A DNA stretch of 64,000 nucleotides from Ornithodoros turicata (taxonomy: Eukaryota > Arthropoda > Arachnida > Ixodida > Argasidae), in the NCBI RefSeq assembly GCF_037126465.1, contig NC_088204.1, positions 20,466,804 through 20,530,803 on the forward strand. The letters run 5' to 3'. Of this stretch, positions 11,659-23,000 are shown one piece after another. The notes under the pieces were generated by a model. It ran no database searches. It was not told the origin of the DNA and worked only from the letters and a program-made list of their open reading frames with translations. Position 1 is the first letter of the stretch, and each line of letters starts with the position of its first letter. A program made the translations under genes and the position numbers.

Positions 11659-12600
11659 AGTAGTAATAGGGGGTGTCCAGGCAACTTGGTGTCCAGTTAG
11701 ATATATGGACCCCTGGGCCCTGCGCTGAGCCCTGCGCGTATTTTTCCCTGCGCGGCGCGTGTGCGGAGGGTTGTCCACGTGATTATCGACGGGGGAGGGC
11801 CGCGTGCGCGCTTACCATCTCATATTTTTCAGCCTGGGACGACTTCTTTCGTCATTTTTCCACCAGGGTCGACTTGGTTCGCATATTTTTTTACGCACCC
11901 ACTGGGCGGCGCTCGGGTGGAGGCGCTTACCGGTGGGTGGCGCGTGGCTGGAGGGCTGCGTGCGCACTTACTCTTCAGCCTGGGCAGACTTCTTTCGTCA
12001 TACGTGGGCCCACTTCACAATTTTTTCTGATACAACCGATGTGTAGTAGGCAGTTTACATGCCATACACAAGGATAGCCATACACAAAAGTACAAGTGAA
12101 AATATATTTATTAAAGTCATTAGTGTCAGAAATTATGTTATGACTCTGTGTGAATGGGAAAAACTTAGCCAAAAAATCTGATGCAATAGCATTGAAGGGA
12201 TATCACATTTTTTATTAGTGATAATCACGCAAGTTTTCAATTAAGCCACACATTTTAATCAAAGAAGATATTTTTAATCAATACGATTACAATCAAAATT
12301 AAAAGTTTTTTTATAAGAAGTCTAATATTATTATATGTGACCACCATAGTGGAGCTTTAATTACAAGTGCCGATAGTTAATTGTGTACAGCAGAGAACCT
12401 GGAAGACCATGGGACAGGAACACAAGACGAAATAAAATCTATAACACTACAAAGAAGATATTCTTAATCAAACAACAGAATAATCTAACACTATCATAAA
12501 ATCATCCTCATGACTTAATCTAGTCGAACCCCATACAATTTTCTTTCTAAGAGACACTACAAACATCAATTTGTTTTATGAATCCAACACAGAAAATATA
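11659..12600 (+). repeat. Left terminal inverted repeat of the Polinton-like element
   Basis: Matches the complement of 15375-16312 almost base for base, with scattered substitutions and one small deletion. The outer part has a degenerate internal repeat: a unit around cagcctgggacgacttc near 11830 recurs as cagcctgggcagacttc near 11977. Confidence 0.85.
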
Positions 12601-12716
12601 TTAAAAAATGAACTTCACCGTATAGCACGCTCCTAGCCAACAACCAACTCTAATAATATCTGCCCTGATTTGTTGAAGACTGGAGGCGTACGCCTGACAC
12701 TTATGAACATTTTCGT
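12601..12716. repeat. Truncated hairpin MITE in the Polinton-like element
   Basis: ttaaaaaatgaacttcaccg, then tgttgaagactggaggcgta. The left arm only, abutting the inner edge of the left inverted repeat. Confidence 0.65.
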
Positions 12717-12809
12717 GCGCAATAGGGAAGATAAGTTCCAACATTACACATTTAATCAATTTCTTATTAAGTAAACAGCATAGACATATGGAAATAATGA
12801 GAAACACGA

Positions 12810-13480
12810 TCAACAGCTAATAGAGAACCAAAAACCCATCATGTAAACAACAGACACATGCAGGAAAATAAATGAAAAAGATTCTATCAAAACGATAGAC
12901 ATGCACGGATGAATAGCAGAGAAACACTTTGAACAGCACACGATGAATAATTTAATACAGCACAGAGCTAATGCTGAATAGCAGAGAAACACTCTAAACG
13001 GCGCATTTGCCAACGTGTAAACAACAGACAAGAAAATATTATTGAAACAAGATCAACAGCTAATAGAGCGCCAAAATCCAACACGTAAACAAGGGGTACA
13101 CAAATGATAAATCGTTAAAGAACAATCTAACAAAACGAGAAACATGCGCGAATGAATAGCAGAGAAACACTCTAAACAGTGCATCTACCAACGATAAACA
13201 ACATGCAGGAAAATATTTGAAAAAGAATCTATCAAAACGAGAAACATGCACGCATGAATAGCAGAGAAACACTATGAATGGCACACCATCTACACGTAAA
13301 CAATGAAATAATGAGAAATACAATCAATAGCTAGTACAGAACCAAAAGCAAACAAGAGGTACACAGAAGAAAATGATAAAAAAAAAGCAATCAATCAAAA
13401 CGATAAACATGCACGGATGAATAGCAGAGAAACGCTTTGAACGATGCATCTGCCAACATGTAAACAACACACAGGAAAAT
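12810..13480. repeat. Diverged minisatellite inside the Polinton-like element
   Basis: The block gaatagcagagaaac recurs at about 12909, 12973, 13154, 13256 and 13419. It is usually preceded by acatgcacgg-like sequence and followed by a run containing gtaaacaac. Unit spacing is irregular, so this is an old, decayed tandem array. Confidence 0.7.
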
Positions 13481-14095
13481 AATAGCGAAACAAACTCTCA
13501 AACATTACAATTTGAAATTGAAATAATATATCTTTTGAACTATCATAAAATCAACCTTGCGAGCTAACAATATAGAATTTTCACACTACTCAGACACTAT
13601 AAACATTACCTTGACAGAGCTATCCAAACACGCATCACAGCTATGCTTTACACAGTACGACCAGACTGGAGACCCGATGGGGTCACTCTCTCCCTCTATG
13701 CAGCCCTGTGGGGTCACTCTCTCCATCTATACAGCCCAAAGGGAGGAATCTGTTGTCAATCTGTGGAGTGGGGAAATCCTCTCTCTTTTTCACATTCTTT
13801 CCTCCAAAAGGAAATATTCTTAGGACTGATGTACGGAGACGATTTTTTTATTGATCGCACATAGACATTGGAATTATTCGACTCTCAAGAACACAATAAG
13901 AATTCTATCAAAAAACAATAGCACGCAAAAAAATCTAAGAATAGACTTTTATGTCAGTGCAAACAGGTTTTATAGAAACATTATCTAAGCAAACGAGAAA
14001 ATATTATCGGCGCAAACAATACCAAATGAGAAACGTTGCATTCAATGTATTTCAGATCAGACACAACTATTAGGCATTCATTATTCTCAACTCAG

Positions 14096-14822
14096 AAAAT
14101 ATCAATCGAGTGAAAGTCAAGTTTATTCAGTGATAGAAACAATACTAATTCGAAAACGAGAAACAAATTTAATTACATAATTTCTTATGATAACTTGGCA
14201 ACAGTAATTTCTACACACAGAAGCCACAAACAACTCATCTGAAATGTAAATTATTGTGTTTGGTACAGCGAAAATCAACGCACACAGCTCAAAAATACAT
14301 TCCCAACTAGTAGAATATTTTTACTAATATCAATCGAGCGATCATCTGAAGCAAAGTCAAAAGCAGTAATTAATTTAGGCAAACATTTTTCGTAATCACG
14401 CAGCGCAAATATACATCACAGAAACACGTCTTTTTCATTTCAGGACCCACTAGTGGAAGCAAAATATCAATCGAGTGAAAGTCAAGTTTATGTAGTGATA
14501 GAAACAATACTAATTCGAAAACGAGAAACAAATTTAATTACATAATTTCTTATGATAACTTTGCAACAGTAATTTCTACACACAGAAGCCACAAACAACT
14601 CATCTGAAATGTAAATTATTGTGTTTGGTACAGTGAAAATCAACGCACACAGCTTAAAAATACATTCCCATCTAGTAGAATATTTTTATTAATATCAATC
14701 GAGTGATCATCTGAAACAAAGTCAAAGCAGTAATTAATTTAGACAAACATTTTTCATAATCACGCAGCGCAAATATACATCACAGAAACACGTCTTTTTC
14801 ATTCAGGGCCCACTAGTGGAAA
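14096..14822 (+). repeat. Two-copy 365-bp direct tandem repeat inside the Polinton-like element
   Basis: Copy 1 (14096-14460) and copy 2 (14461-14822) both start aaaatatcaatcgagtgaaa and end cactagtgga. They differ by few substitutions and small indels. The shared block contains no long open frame. Confidence 0.85.
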
Positions 14823-15116
14823 CGAAGTGAGAGAGGGAAGCTGAGTTCCCGTACACTTTCGTTAAGGTTACGCCCGCAGGGAGTAGGGGAATCCAACAAT
14901 GGTCTTGGTACCATAAACTCGCTCCCACAAGTCAAGTTAGGGAAGGAGGGTCTCTAGTGCTGTCTTGTACGTAGAATCATTGAAAGCACGCGTTTTTTCC
15001 TTACACATCATATCTTTTTGTAACTTGACTTTCATAATTCTAACGTCAGGTGGAACATTATAAACCTGATAATAAAATTTTAATCAGTAAAATTAGCACC
15101 GATATGATTTAATTAA

Positions 15117-15401
15117 ATGTCGAGGCACACTACAAAACAGAACAGACAATTGCTATACATTGAAGAGATGGACGGATTGTGTACTCGTTACCACACGTCA
15201 TGGGAGGACCTGATAAAAAGTTGCTTCGAAAAGGAGAAGCCGCGAAACGATTCATTTATCGACGCATTTCAATACGTCCTAGACATGGTCGTATTCGGAG
15301 ATATGGTGCAAATTATGGAATTGAAGACACGAGAACTTGTATGCGGAATCTACAATAGTTCTAAAAATGTTTGCTTATTATTTTCTGTGTTGGATTCATA
15401 A
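15117..15401 (+). CDS. Small unrecognised ORF inside the Polinton-like element (94 aa)
   Basis: ATG at 15117, stop at 15399-15401. The protein starts MSRHTTKQNRQLLYIEEMDG, is charged and mostly helix-compatible in the first 60 residues, and ends in a hydrophobic stretch (NVCLLFSVLDS). It is the only non-repetitive open frame of any size in the element and stops just inside the right inverted repeat. It has no visible catalytic motif and resembles none of the canonical Polinton proteins that I can recognise. It may be an element gene or chance. Confidence 0.35.
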   Translation: MSRHTTKQNRQLLYIEEMDGLCTRYHTSWEDLIKSCFEKEKPRNDSFIDAFQYVLDMVVFGDMVQIMELKTRELVCGIYNSSKNVCLLFSVLDS

Positions 15402-16312
15402 AACAAATCGATGTTTGTAGTGTCTCTTAGAAAGAAAATTGTATGGGGTTCGACTAGATTAAGTCACGAGGATGATTTTATGATAGTGTTAGATTATTCT
15501 GTTGTTTGATTAAGAATATCTTCTTTGTAGTGTTATAGATTTTATTTCGTCTTGTGTTCCTGTCCCATGGTCTTCCAGGTTCTCTGCTGTACACAATTAA
15601 CTATTGGCACTTGTAATTAAAGCTCCACTATGGTGGTCACATATAATAATATTAGAGTTTTTATAATAAAACTTTTAATTTTGATTGTAATCGTATTCAT
15701 TAAAAATATCTTCTTTGATTAAAATGTGCTGCTTAATTGAAAACTTGCGTGATTATCACTAATAAAAAATGTGATATCCCTTCAATGCTATTGCATCAGA
15801 TTTTTTTGCTAAGTTTTTCTCATTCACACAGAGTCATAACATAATTTCTGACACTAATGACTTTAATAAATATATTTTCACTTGTACTTTTCTGTATGGC
15901 TATCCTTTGCATGTAAACTGCCTACTACACATCGGTTGTATCGGAAAAAATTGTGAAGTGGGCCCACGTATGACGAAAGAAGTCTGCCCAGGCTGAAGAG
16001 TAAGTGCGCACGCAGCCCTCCAGCCACGCGCCACCCACCGGTAAGCGCCTCCACTCGAGCGCCGCCCACTGGGTGCGTAAAAAAATACGCGAACCAAGTC
16101 GACCCTGGTGGAAAAATTACGAAAGAAGTCGTCCCAGGCTGAAAAATATGAGAGGGTAAGCGCGCACACTGCCCTCCCCCGTCGATAATCACGTGGACAA
16201 CTCTCCGCACACGCGCCGCGCAGGGAAAAATACGCGCAGGGCTCAGGGCAGGGCCCAGGGGTCCATATAGCTAACTGGACACCAAGTTGCCTGGACACCC
16301 CCTATTACTACT
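15375..16312 (-). repeat. Right terminal inverted repeat of the Polinton-like element
   Basis: Complement of the left arm. Its inner edge overlaps the last codons of the small ORF at 15117-15401. Confidence 0.85.
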
Positions 16313-16318
16313 GACATG

Positions 16319-16445
16319 GGAGATGATCCGTAGTGGATTCGGGACTCCTGAGCCTCTCGTGATGAGAAAGTTTTCCGTTGAGTCGAATGCTGCTGTACAA
16401 GAAGATTTGGAACTAGAGAAAAGAAGCGCAGCAAATGATGACAGT
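16319..16445 (+). pseudogene. 3' part of the interrupted exon
   Basis: Open in the frame predicted from 11444-11658. It encodes a segment beginning WEMIRSGFGTPEPLVMRKFS and rich in Glu/Leu/Lys further on, then reaches a consensus donor gtaagt at 16446. Without splicing the frame would run 18 codons further to a stop near 16500. Continuity of frame across a 4.65-kb insertion is the evidence that both halves were once one exon. Function unknown. Confidence 0.5.
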
Positions 16446-17156
16446 GTAAGTGAATGGCGTCACGTATTGAGTGCAGACTGGCCATATACGTACGAGGGGT
16501 AATCACGTCAAACCGGGACTTTCTGTCTCCTGAGTGTACAAATGGCTCGCGCTACTTCTTTTTCGTCATTTTCACACGCGGCAGGCCTCGGAAGCACCCC
16601 GTCTGCGGGTAAGGTCATGGCCTAGGTTTTCTGGGACAAGGCTGGCGTTGTTTATGTTGATTTTCTGCCCAGACTTCGGTCATAAAATAACTGAACAATT
16701 TCAAAATTCCGAGCCACACATGTTACAGATCTTGTCGTGCCCTTTCCAGTAAGACCGCTCGCATTAAAATTTGACCGCTGGTTACGGAGAAAAAGCTTCA
16801 AATATGCGCCATACGGGATACATGTGGGGAGAGGGAGCTGGTATACCCCGTAATGAACCCTTTTCATACTCGCGACGTATCCTGCGGCTGTCCAGCGAAA
16901 CAAGACCGGCGCGCGCCAAGGCACAGCAGTATTGAATATGTAGGGAACCTTCTTCAGCGCCGTTATGGTCACAGAGCATGCGCAGAAGCGTTGTGAAAAG
17001 GGGCTATTGTCATAGAAGTGTACGCTGAATGATTTCCACTAATCGGGAATGATAATTCTATCCTGCTGTGTAATGGTTCGGCTTCAGTGTCCGAATTGTA
17101 ATTTCACTTTCGCCCAGAGTGTGGCTCTTCCTGCCAATGAGCTGAAGTGCAACCAG

Positions 17157-17710
17157 AAGGTTCTTCTGGAGTGGACAATGGAACCATAATTGACAACCTA
17201 AACAGGGCAGGCATACTGCCTCACTTCTTGGCTAGTCCTCCAGCGGGCGAAATTGACGTCGATTACGGTTACGGGCGCGTCATTCGCATGGGTAACTACC
17301 TCGTCGCCCAGTACCTCTGGCTGGAACCGCTGAATGTCACCTTCAACATGGAGGATGGGAAGCTATACGCCCTTGCGCCTACAGACATCACAATCATGTA
17401 CTGGCAGTACTGGCTAGTAGTGAACATCGTCACGAAAGACGTGTATTCGGGTGACGAACTCATCGTGTACAGCGGACCGTTTCCAACGACGGGTAACAAA
17501 CATACTTTGGTGTTTCTAGCATATTCGCAGGGTAACACCGAGGTTGACGTCAAGAAACTTCAGAAGGACGGCGAAGGTGATCTCTCGACGATAGACCCTG
17601 GGGTGTTTGCTCGGGAAAATAAGATGGGCGATCCGATCGCGATGAACTATTTTATCACGGATGCTGAGCGGAATGAAAAAAAAAAAAAAGTCGAAAGCGA
17701 TACACGATAG
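17157..17710 (+). CDS. PEBP-family (phosphatidylethanolamine-binding) protein, terminal exon
   Basis: Acceptor aaccag at 17151-17156 opens a phase-1 exon, stop 17708-17710. An upstream stop (17138-17140) in this frame excludes an earlier start, so a 5' exon must exist elsewhere. PEBP resemblance: WLVVNIVTKD, then GDELIVYSGPFPTTGNKH followed by TLVFLAYSQ, and a late FARENKMGDPIAMNYF. These correspond in order to conserved region 1, region 2 and the C-terminal strand-helix of the family. The canonical ligand-pocket DPDAPSR motif is not present (ALAPTDITIMYWQY takes its place) and the usual His just before WLVVN is Tyr. The anion-binding site is therefore altered. PEBPs bind phospholipid head groups or act as kinase-pathway inhibitors; the role here is unknown. 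A poly-A run at 17677-17689 precedes the last codons, so the true C-terminus could differ by a slip. Confidence 0.75.
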
Positions 17711-17929
17711 TGAGGAAGAGAGGAGGAGGAAAAGAAAGGAGGCCATTGGAAAGAGGAGGAAGACCAAGGAGTCGCAGGTTGAGCCCTCAAGTATTGCGGG
17801 CTACCTCAAGCGATGGCAATACTGAGCTGGAAGCCGCCAAAACTAGTGGCATTCGGAAACCTGGGATATAGTGTCTTGTTCTGGTGACGTGTCTCGTAAG
17901 GATTAAACGTTTTTAGCGTTAGACAAATT

Positions 17930-17936
17930 CAATAAA
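17930..17936 (+). terminator. Candidate polyadenylation signal of the PEBP-like gene
   Basis: caataaa about 220 bases after the stop codon, preceded by a purine-rich 3' UTR (gaggaagaggagg-type sequence at 17711-17770). Confidence 0.5.
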
Positions 17937-18299
17937 TACGAATGCTTTCCTTCTGGTTTTCCTTTTGGGGTGAGGACACTAAGTAAACTCGGATCAACTA
18001 AGGAAGGGGTCTCGGATACGCGGCGCGCAATCTGATATTCTGCGGCCCGACGGCATTTGACATCCGGCTTTTGACGCACACGGAAGTTGCTGCATCGAAA
18101 ATCAAATTGAACTAGCAATGAAATATTTTCAAGCATTGGTTTTACGCCTCCACGGCGTATTGGTGCAAATGTCCATAGTTTGGCAAGTCCGAGCGCACTT
18201 CTTTTCCTGATACGCCTCAACATGTCTGAGTTGCGACCAATAATATTGTGCCTACATTGCAGCATATCCACAAATGACCACGTTGGTAAGTTAGAACTG

Positions 18300-18430
18300 A
18301 ATCTCGCAAGCTTTGAGGAACCTTTCCACAGGAAATCCCGGGGAAGACCTCGGACAGCACAGCCGATGGTCGGATTCGAACCCACAACCTCCCAGTCTCC
18401 TCTTGCCGTGCCGCTGGTCATGCATACGTG
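18300..18430 (-). mobile_element. tRNA-derived SINE fragment
   Basis: The minus strand contains a pol III B-box, gggttcgaatcc, followed by gaccatcggctgtgctgtccgag. The same downstream arrangement (ggctgtgctgtc) occurs after B-box-like sequence at 26722 and 7801 on the plus strand. Confidence 0.65.
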
Positions 18431-18989
18431 TGTGTTTGTTTTACTTTAACCATCCTTTTACTGTTTACTTTGAGTTACTTCTTTCCAGTTGTTTCCCGTC
18501 CCGTCCCTTGACGTGAGTGACACTTAAGATTTCATGTAACATAATGTAACAGAGCATAGCATGTCCGAGAGCATAAAGCCATAAGATCTGCAGAGCAATC
18601 TTCGACGCCTGCTGCAGCTCCACCAATTTCGTCCCAACGCTCTCAAACCCACTCGATCACCAAGAGACAGCTGTCAGTCTTCGAGAAGTCATTCAACTGC
18701 TTCGTAGCTGCCAATGCAGCTTACCAGTGAAAGCCATCAAACGTTAACACAATGAAGGTCACAAAAGTCACCAAACAACAACTACTTCATTTTTTAAAGA
18801 TGATGATGGGAGAAAAGAAAAGAGAATTCCAAAACCTCGCGCACCCCTACAACAGGGAGGGCCTCCCCCTCCTCCTCAAGTTTTTCTTCTTCTTCTTCTT
18901 GTACGACGTAGTCCAGGGTCAACGCGGACCGCAGCCCTACTTCAGTTTCAGGCCCCACAACCGATGCAACTAAAAAGATGAGCTATTTA

Positions 18990-19255
18990 TAGAAGAACTT
19001 CACCACACACCACGCTCTCCTAGCCGCCCATCATTCGGTTGGTTGAAAATGTGGTGGTGGTGGTGGTGGTGGTGGTGATAATGGTGAAAGGGCTTGCCGT
19101 TGTCGGCCTCACACAAGGTTGAAAATGTGAGACGTAAGCCATATTGTAACACTTTGCATTTATCCGCGTCCCCTACCCCGCTCTTGTGAAATCGGCGATA
19201 ACAGTGTCACTCTGTGCAATTGTTGGCCTTGACCTCGTGTCATGCTGTGAGGTCC
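18990..19255. repeat. Decayed hairpin MITE with (GGT)n
   Basis: aacttcaccacacaccacgc on the left, then a (GGT) run at 19050-19078, and cgtgtcatgctgtgaggtcc on the right. Confidence 0.5.
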
Positions 19256-19818
19256 CGTCTCTAAAGTGCACGAACCACATCGAAGTGTACAGTGTCTTAT
19301 AAAGGCTGCCCGCTACATGCGATTTGTTGTAATGTGAAACGCACGTTACCATTTTTTGTTTTTTGTCACTAAGGAACAATAAAAGATATGCAACCATAAT
19401 TTTGGTGCAATTGCAATTTGATGTAATTTCTGTAAGCACTTGACATTGTGCATGCTAGAAAATTGCAAAGTAAAACAAATGGAAGTGGTGTGAGGGAAAG
19501 CTTTTTCTTCATGTGTTCTTAAACTGTCCTAAATTGGTCCCTGATGATGACCAAGGGACAGCCTCAGGAACATCATCTCATACGCCAAAACTGGCAATGT
19601 CATGATACCCCAAGGATCAGCCTTTGACATCCCAGAGACGTCATCCTTATCCCCGTCTGACAACCCTGTGATAGCCCTCTGCTGACAGTGTGTTCTTGGG
19701 GGTATGCCGCTGTCTTGTCCCCTTACATTCTGAGCGTTTGTATTGGAAAGGAGTGCTTTATTAAAATAATAAAACACGATTAATTTTTCACTGGCTGCAT
19801 CAAGCGAAATTTGTTCGC

Positions 19819-20044
19819 ACTATAAAGTTACACGCCCGAGAGACCTATAGTTCAAGGCACTCCCTTATCATGCTGATACGACGTGGAGTCTGCCGCCGGT
19901 TCAATAAAGCAGGAAACCGGAAAAGGGTGACAAAGTCGTTACAAGGTCGGTGAAGGCACTTGTCACGATAGCGTTAGGCAAGGAAAGAGAGTAGTTTAGA
20001 AAGTTCACAGACGTTGAAGAGCTCTAGCTGTGACTCTGAATATA
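19819..20044 (+). promoter_or_regulatory. Possible core promoter and 5' UTR of lipase B
   Basis: A TATA-like actataaag lies at about 19819-19827, some 220 bases before the signal-peptide ATG at 20045. No repeat is recognised between them. The placement fits a TATA promoter with a short leader, but there is no transcript evidence and an upstream non-coding exon is equally possible. Confidence 0.25.
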
Positions 20045-23000
20045 ATGAACCTTTCGCACGGATGGTCCCTGCACTTCCTTGTGTTGCTCTTCGGTACAGC
20101 GCGGCCTCAAGCGAACCGTAAGTGAACCTTGAACTGTGTAAATCTCGTGAATGGTAAGGGCACCAGATGTTTTTTTTTAATTGTGTGTCAGCGCCCCGAA
20201 GCAACTGTGCCTATGAGCGGTGTGCAGACGTGGACAGAGGATAGAGGACAGCAGGAAGGAGTGGGGGCAGAGGGTGCCGTCGCCCCCTCCCTCCTGAGTT
20301 TTCTCTCCGGGGACCCTGCCCCCCCCCCACCCGAACTTTTGCTCCGAGGGTACCGACACCACATTTTTTATCTGTACGTGTCGTCCGAAACTGACTCACT
20401 TTCAGCTCTGTTACCGTGCAGAGTGAAAACGACCAGCTTAAAAAGTAGCAGACTAAATTAACCCGAATAGGTACCATATCCACCCAATTATCCTATGTGA
20501 TACTGTATACTGTGATACCGTACCGAGTCGTTCCTAATAAGCACATAAATGGCTCCTCTATAGGTTAGGTTAGGTTGGGTTGGGTTGGGTTAGGGCTCCC
20601 CCCCCTCCCCCCCTCTCTGCCATGAGGGACTTTCGACGATCCGAGGCCGACTTGTGAGGGAACTGTGCCGACATTCGTCTGGAAAGTCTGCCGGAAGGTC
20701 CAGGATAAAACCCCATACGGCACAGCCGGTGCGGGAAGTACAGATCGGTGCTGTTACCCTTCAGGGTGAGACTGGACGCAGAAATCGGACCTTAAAAGAA
20801 TTGACGTTGCGTCTGGAATTCAGTTCTGTACCACAACCATTACGACTGCTGAGACTTGACAGATAAATAAATTTAGTAAAGTACATTGCCTAGCGCAAAG
20901 AGAATTTTAAAAATAATACAACAAGGGAGGCGACCCATCTCCGATACAGCCCCGATACCAATCCCGGCGGAGGCGACCATCAATCAGAATGACTTCGTTC
21001 TGTCTGCCAACCTGATGAGAACAGGTGTTCTCCATTTTTGGGCAATTAATACAAAATGCCAAGTATACACAAAAATAAAAATAAAATAAAAAGTGAGAAC
21101 GACAGAAAAAGGCTTAGCCCTCCCGCTTACAATAGACGAGGGGGTATTTATTGGCAGAAAGAAAGAAGAAAAAAGAATGGAGAAAGAGGAAAGGTCGGCC
21201 AGGCAGCACGCTGGCTTGCTATTCGCACCCCCCCCCCCCCCCGGAAAAAAAAAAGAACAAAAGAAACGAACTAATCTAACAGGGTGGCTCACAGGGAGCC
21301 CAGGAGGCCCGAATCACGCAGAAAGCGGAGCACCGCCTTTGTGACAGTCCACTGGCTAGACGAGGGGATTCGGAATGATGACTGGCTATTTAGTGGATGC
21401 TATGTGGTGGCAGTTTCTATTTTAACAGTGTAAAAGGTGAAGAAGTGTAAAAGTAGAGATAAATGTTCCTATGTCTTTTAAAGTATATCGTTAATGTACC
21501 GTCAGGAGTGTAGCGGTAGCCTTCGCGAGGTGAAGTGAGATAAAGGAACATGGGAAGAGTAAAGCTTGCGCCGTAAAACGAGAACTTCATCACATATAAC
21601 ACGCGCAATGCCATCGCTCCTGATTTGTACGCGCCTTTTTGTGACAATTAATACAAACTGCGTTAGCATCACAAAGAGGTGTACGTCTCCCGCTTTCAAC
21701 AAATCATGGGACAGAAGGACGTTATTTGGGATGATGAATTTGCTAGAAGCACATGTCATGCGGTAAAGCTCCGTTTTACTTGTGTTTCATTACAGTGCAA
21801 AAGGAGAGTAAAAGTTAGGGATGTATTCCGTGTACTCTCATTTAGAGCGCCGCCCTATTGTGGAAACCCATTTTGCTGTGCATTGGAGCGGAAGTATCAG
21901 ATCGAGAACTGCCGATATATCGTACATAGGCTGTTCCTCCAAAAGTACAGCACAACAGCGTATGTTGGATATATCGGCAGCAGACTATCTGAGGCTTTCG
22001 TTTCAATGTGCCTTCACTGGATCGCTCAATTTCCCACATTTGGTCATTTTGTAGCTGGGATGACAAAGTGCTACGACGAGTTGGGCTGCTTCAGCACCGG
22101 CGGTGTCTTCTACGACCCGGTACACAGACCTGTCAACTCTCTTCCTCAAGACCGCTCGAAAGTGAACACTGCTTTCATGCTCTTCGCCCGTGAAAACGGA
22201 GCAGGACACGTCCTCCGGTGGTCAAGCAGCTTGGACGATGTTCGAAGCTCTCCCTTCGATGCTTCCCGAGCGACGAAGATCATCGTTCACGGATTTTTGG
22301 ACAACATCTTGATTGTCAAGTGGATGATGGTACGACTGGCGGCCGGATTCTTAGACTCGGACCTCCAGTCGAGCAGAGAACGGTTTCGTGCTTCACAAAT
22401 CTTGAGCGTCTATCGGGTCGCGTTTGGCCTGGCGAATTCCCCACAAAGAACGCGTGTCCCCTGCGACGAAACAGCGTCTAATCCAGCGCCTGCATGCAGT
22501 CGTATATAGCAGGTTATCAAGAAAGCCCTTAGCCCCACGACATATAGCGTTACTATAGCGTTGTAACGTTACTATATAGTTATTGGGTCAAGGTTCAGGT
22601 CCTTGCGCCGGCACGCATTCATTGTTCTTTTTTCTTGCGACGTTATAGTTACATATTATTTGAGATTATTCACCATCCGTGCAATTTTGCCTATTTCCAA
22701 AACTAAAGAGGAGAGAAAAGTAATCATAACTACTCTGTTACGGATTAAGCTGTCCGGAAAAGGAAGAAGGAAGAGGAGCAAGAGGGCGTGGACCTTTGGG
22801 AACGTTTTGCACGTTTTGTAAGAAAAGAGGTAAATGTTGTTAGTAGAACACGGGTTGAGCTGGGACAGCCTCCTTCCGTTCTTAACAATGTCTGTTGTGT
22901 TAATGCTTGTCTGCATTCTTCGACCAGCGCTTCAGTTTGTGCGATGTTATCGAGCTACGAGACATATATAGCACGGGGTGTTCCACAAGAGGACGTCACT

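Larger units (their letters stand above)
11659..16312. mobile_element. Polinton/Maverick-like element, deleted, with long terminal inverted repeats
   Basis: 4654-bp element with near-identical terminal inverted repeats of about 940 bp (11659-12600 and 15375-16312). The ends read agtagtaataggggg... and its complement, so the termini are AG...CT. It is flanked by a perfect 6-bp duplication gacatg (11653-11658 and 16313-16318). Long inverted repeats, a 5'-AG end and a 6-bp duplication together are the hallmark of Polintons (Mavericks). Full Polintons are 15-20 kb with PolB, integrase, ATPase, protease and capsid genes; none is seen here, so this would be a non-autonomous derivative. The outer ~400 bp of each arm is GC-rich and the interior strongly AT-rich, with internal repeats and one 94-codon ORF. 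Class assignment is inference; the structure is directly visible. Confidence 0.75.
17937..20044. other. Spacer before lipase B
   Basis: Holds a minus-strand tRNA-derived SINE (about 18300-18430), a (CTT)n tract near 18882-18900, a partial hairpin MITE with a (GGT)n microsatellite (18990-19255), and no recognised gene. Confidence 0.5.
20118..22054. other. Lipase B intron 1
   Basis: Holds telomere-like repeats (20562-20597), a diverged SINE-like stretch (20640-20790), C-run and A-run tracts near 21230-21260, two partial hairpin MITEs (21350-21432, 21583-21778) and an inverted pair gccgatatatcg (21911) / ggatatatcggc (21967). No other gene is recognised. Confidence 0.5.

Noticed and set aside
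11673..12077. ORFs of 80-134 codons in the Polinton-like inverted repeats
   Set aside because: They occur in several frames of a GC-rich repeat and are mirrored in the other arm; composition effect rather than genes.
12810..13480. CRISPR-like array in the repeat-rich interior
   Set aside because: Units are irregularly spaced and diverged, and the context is eukaryotic transposon DNA.
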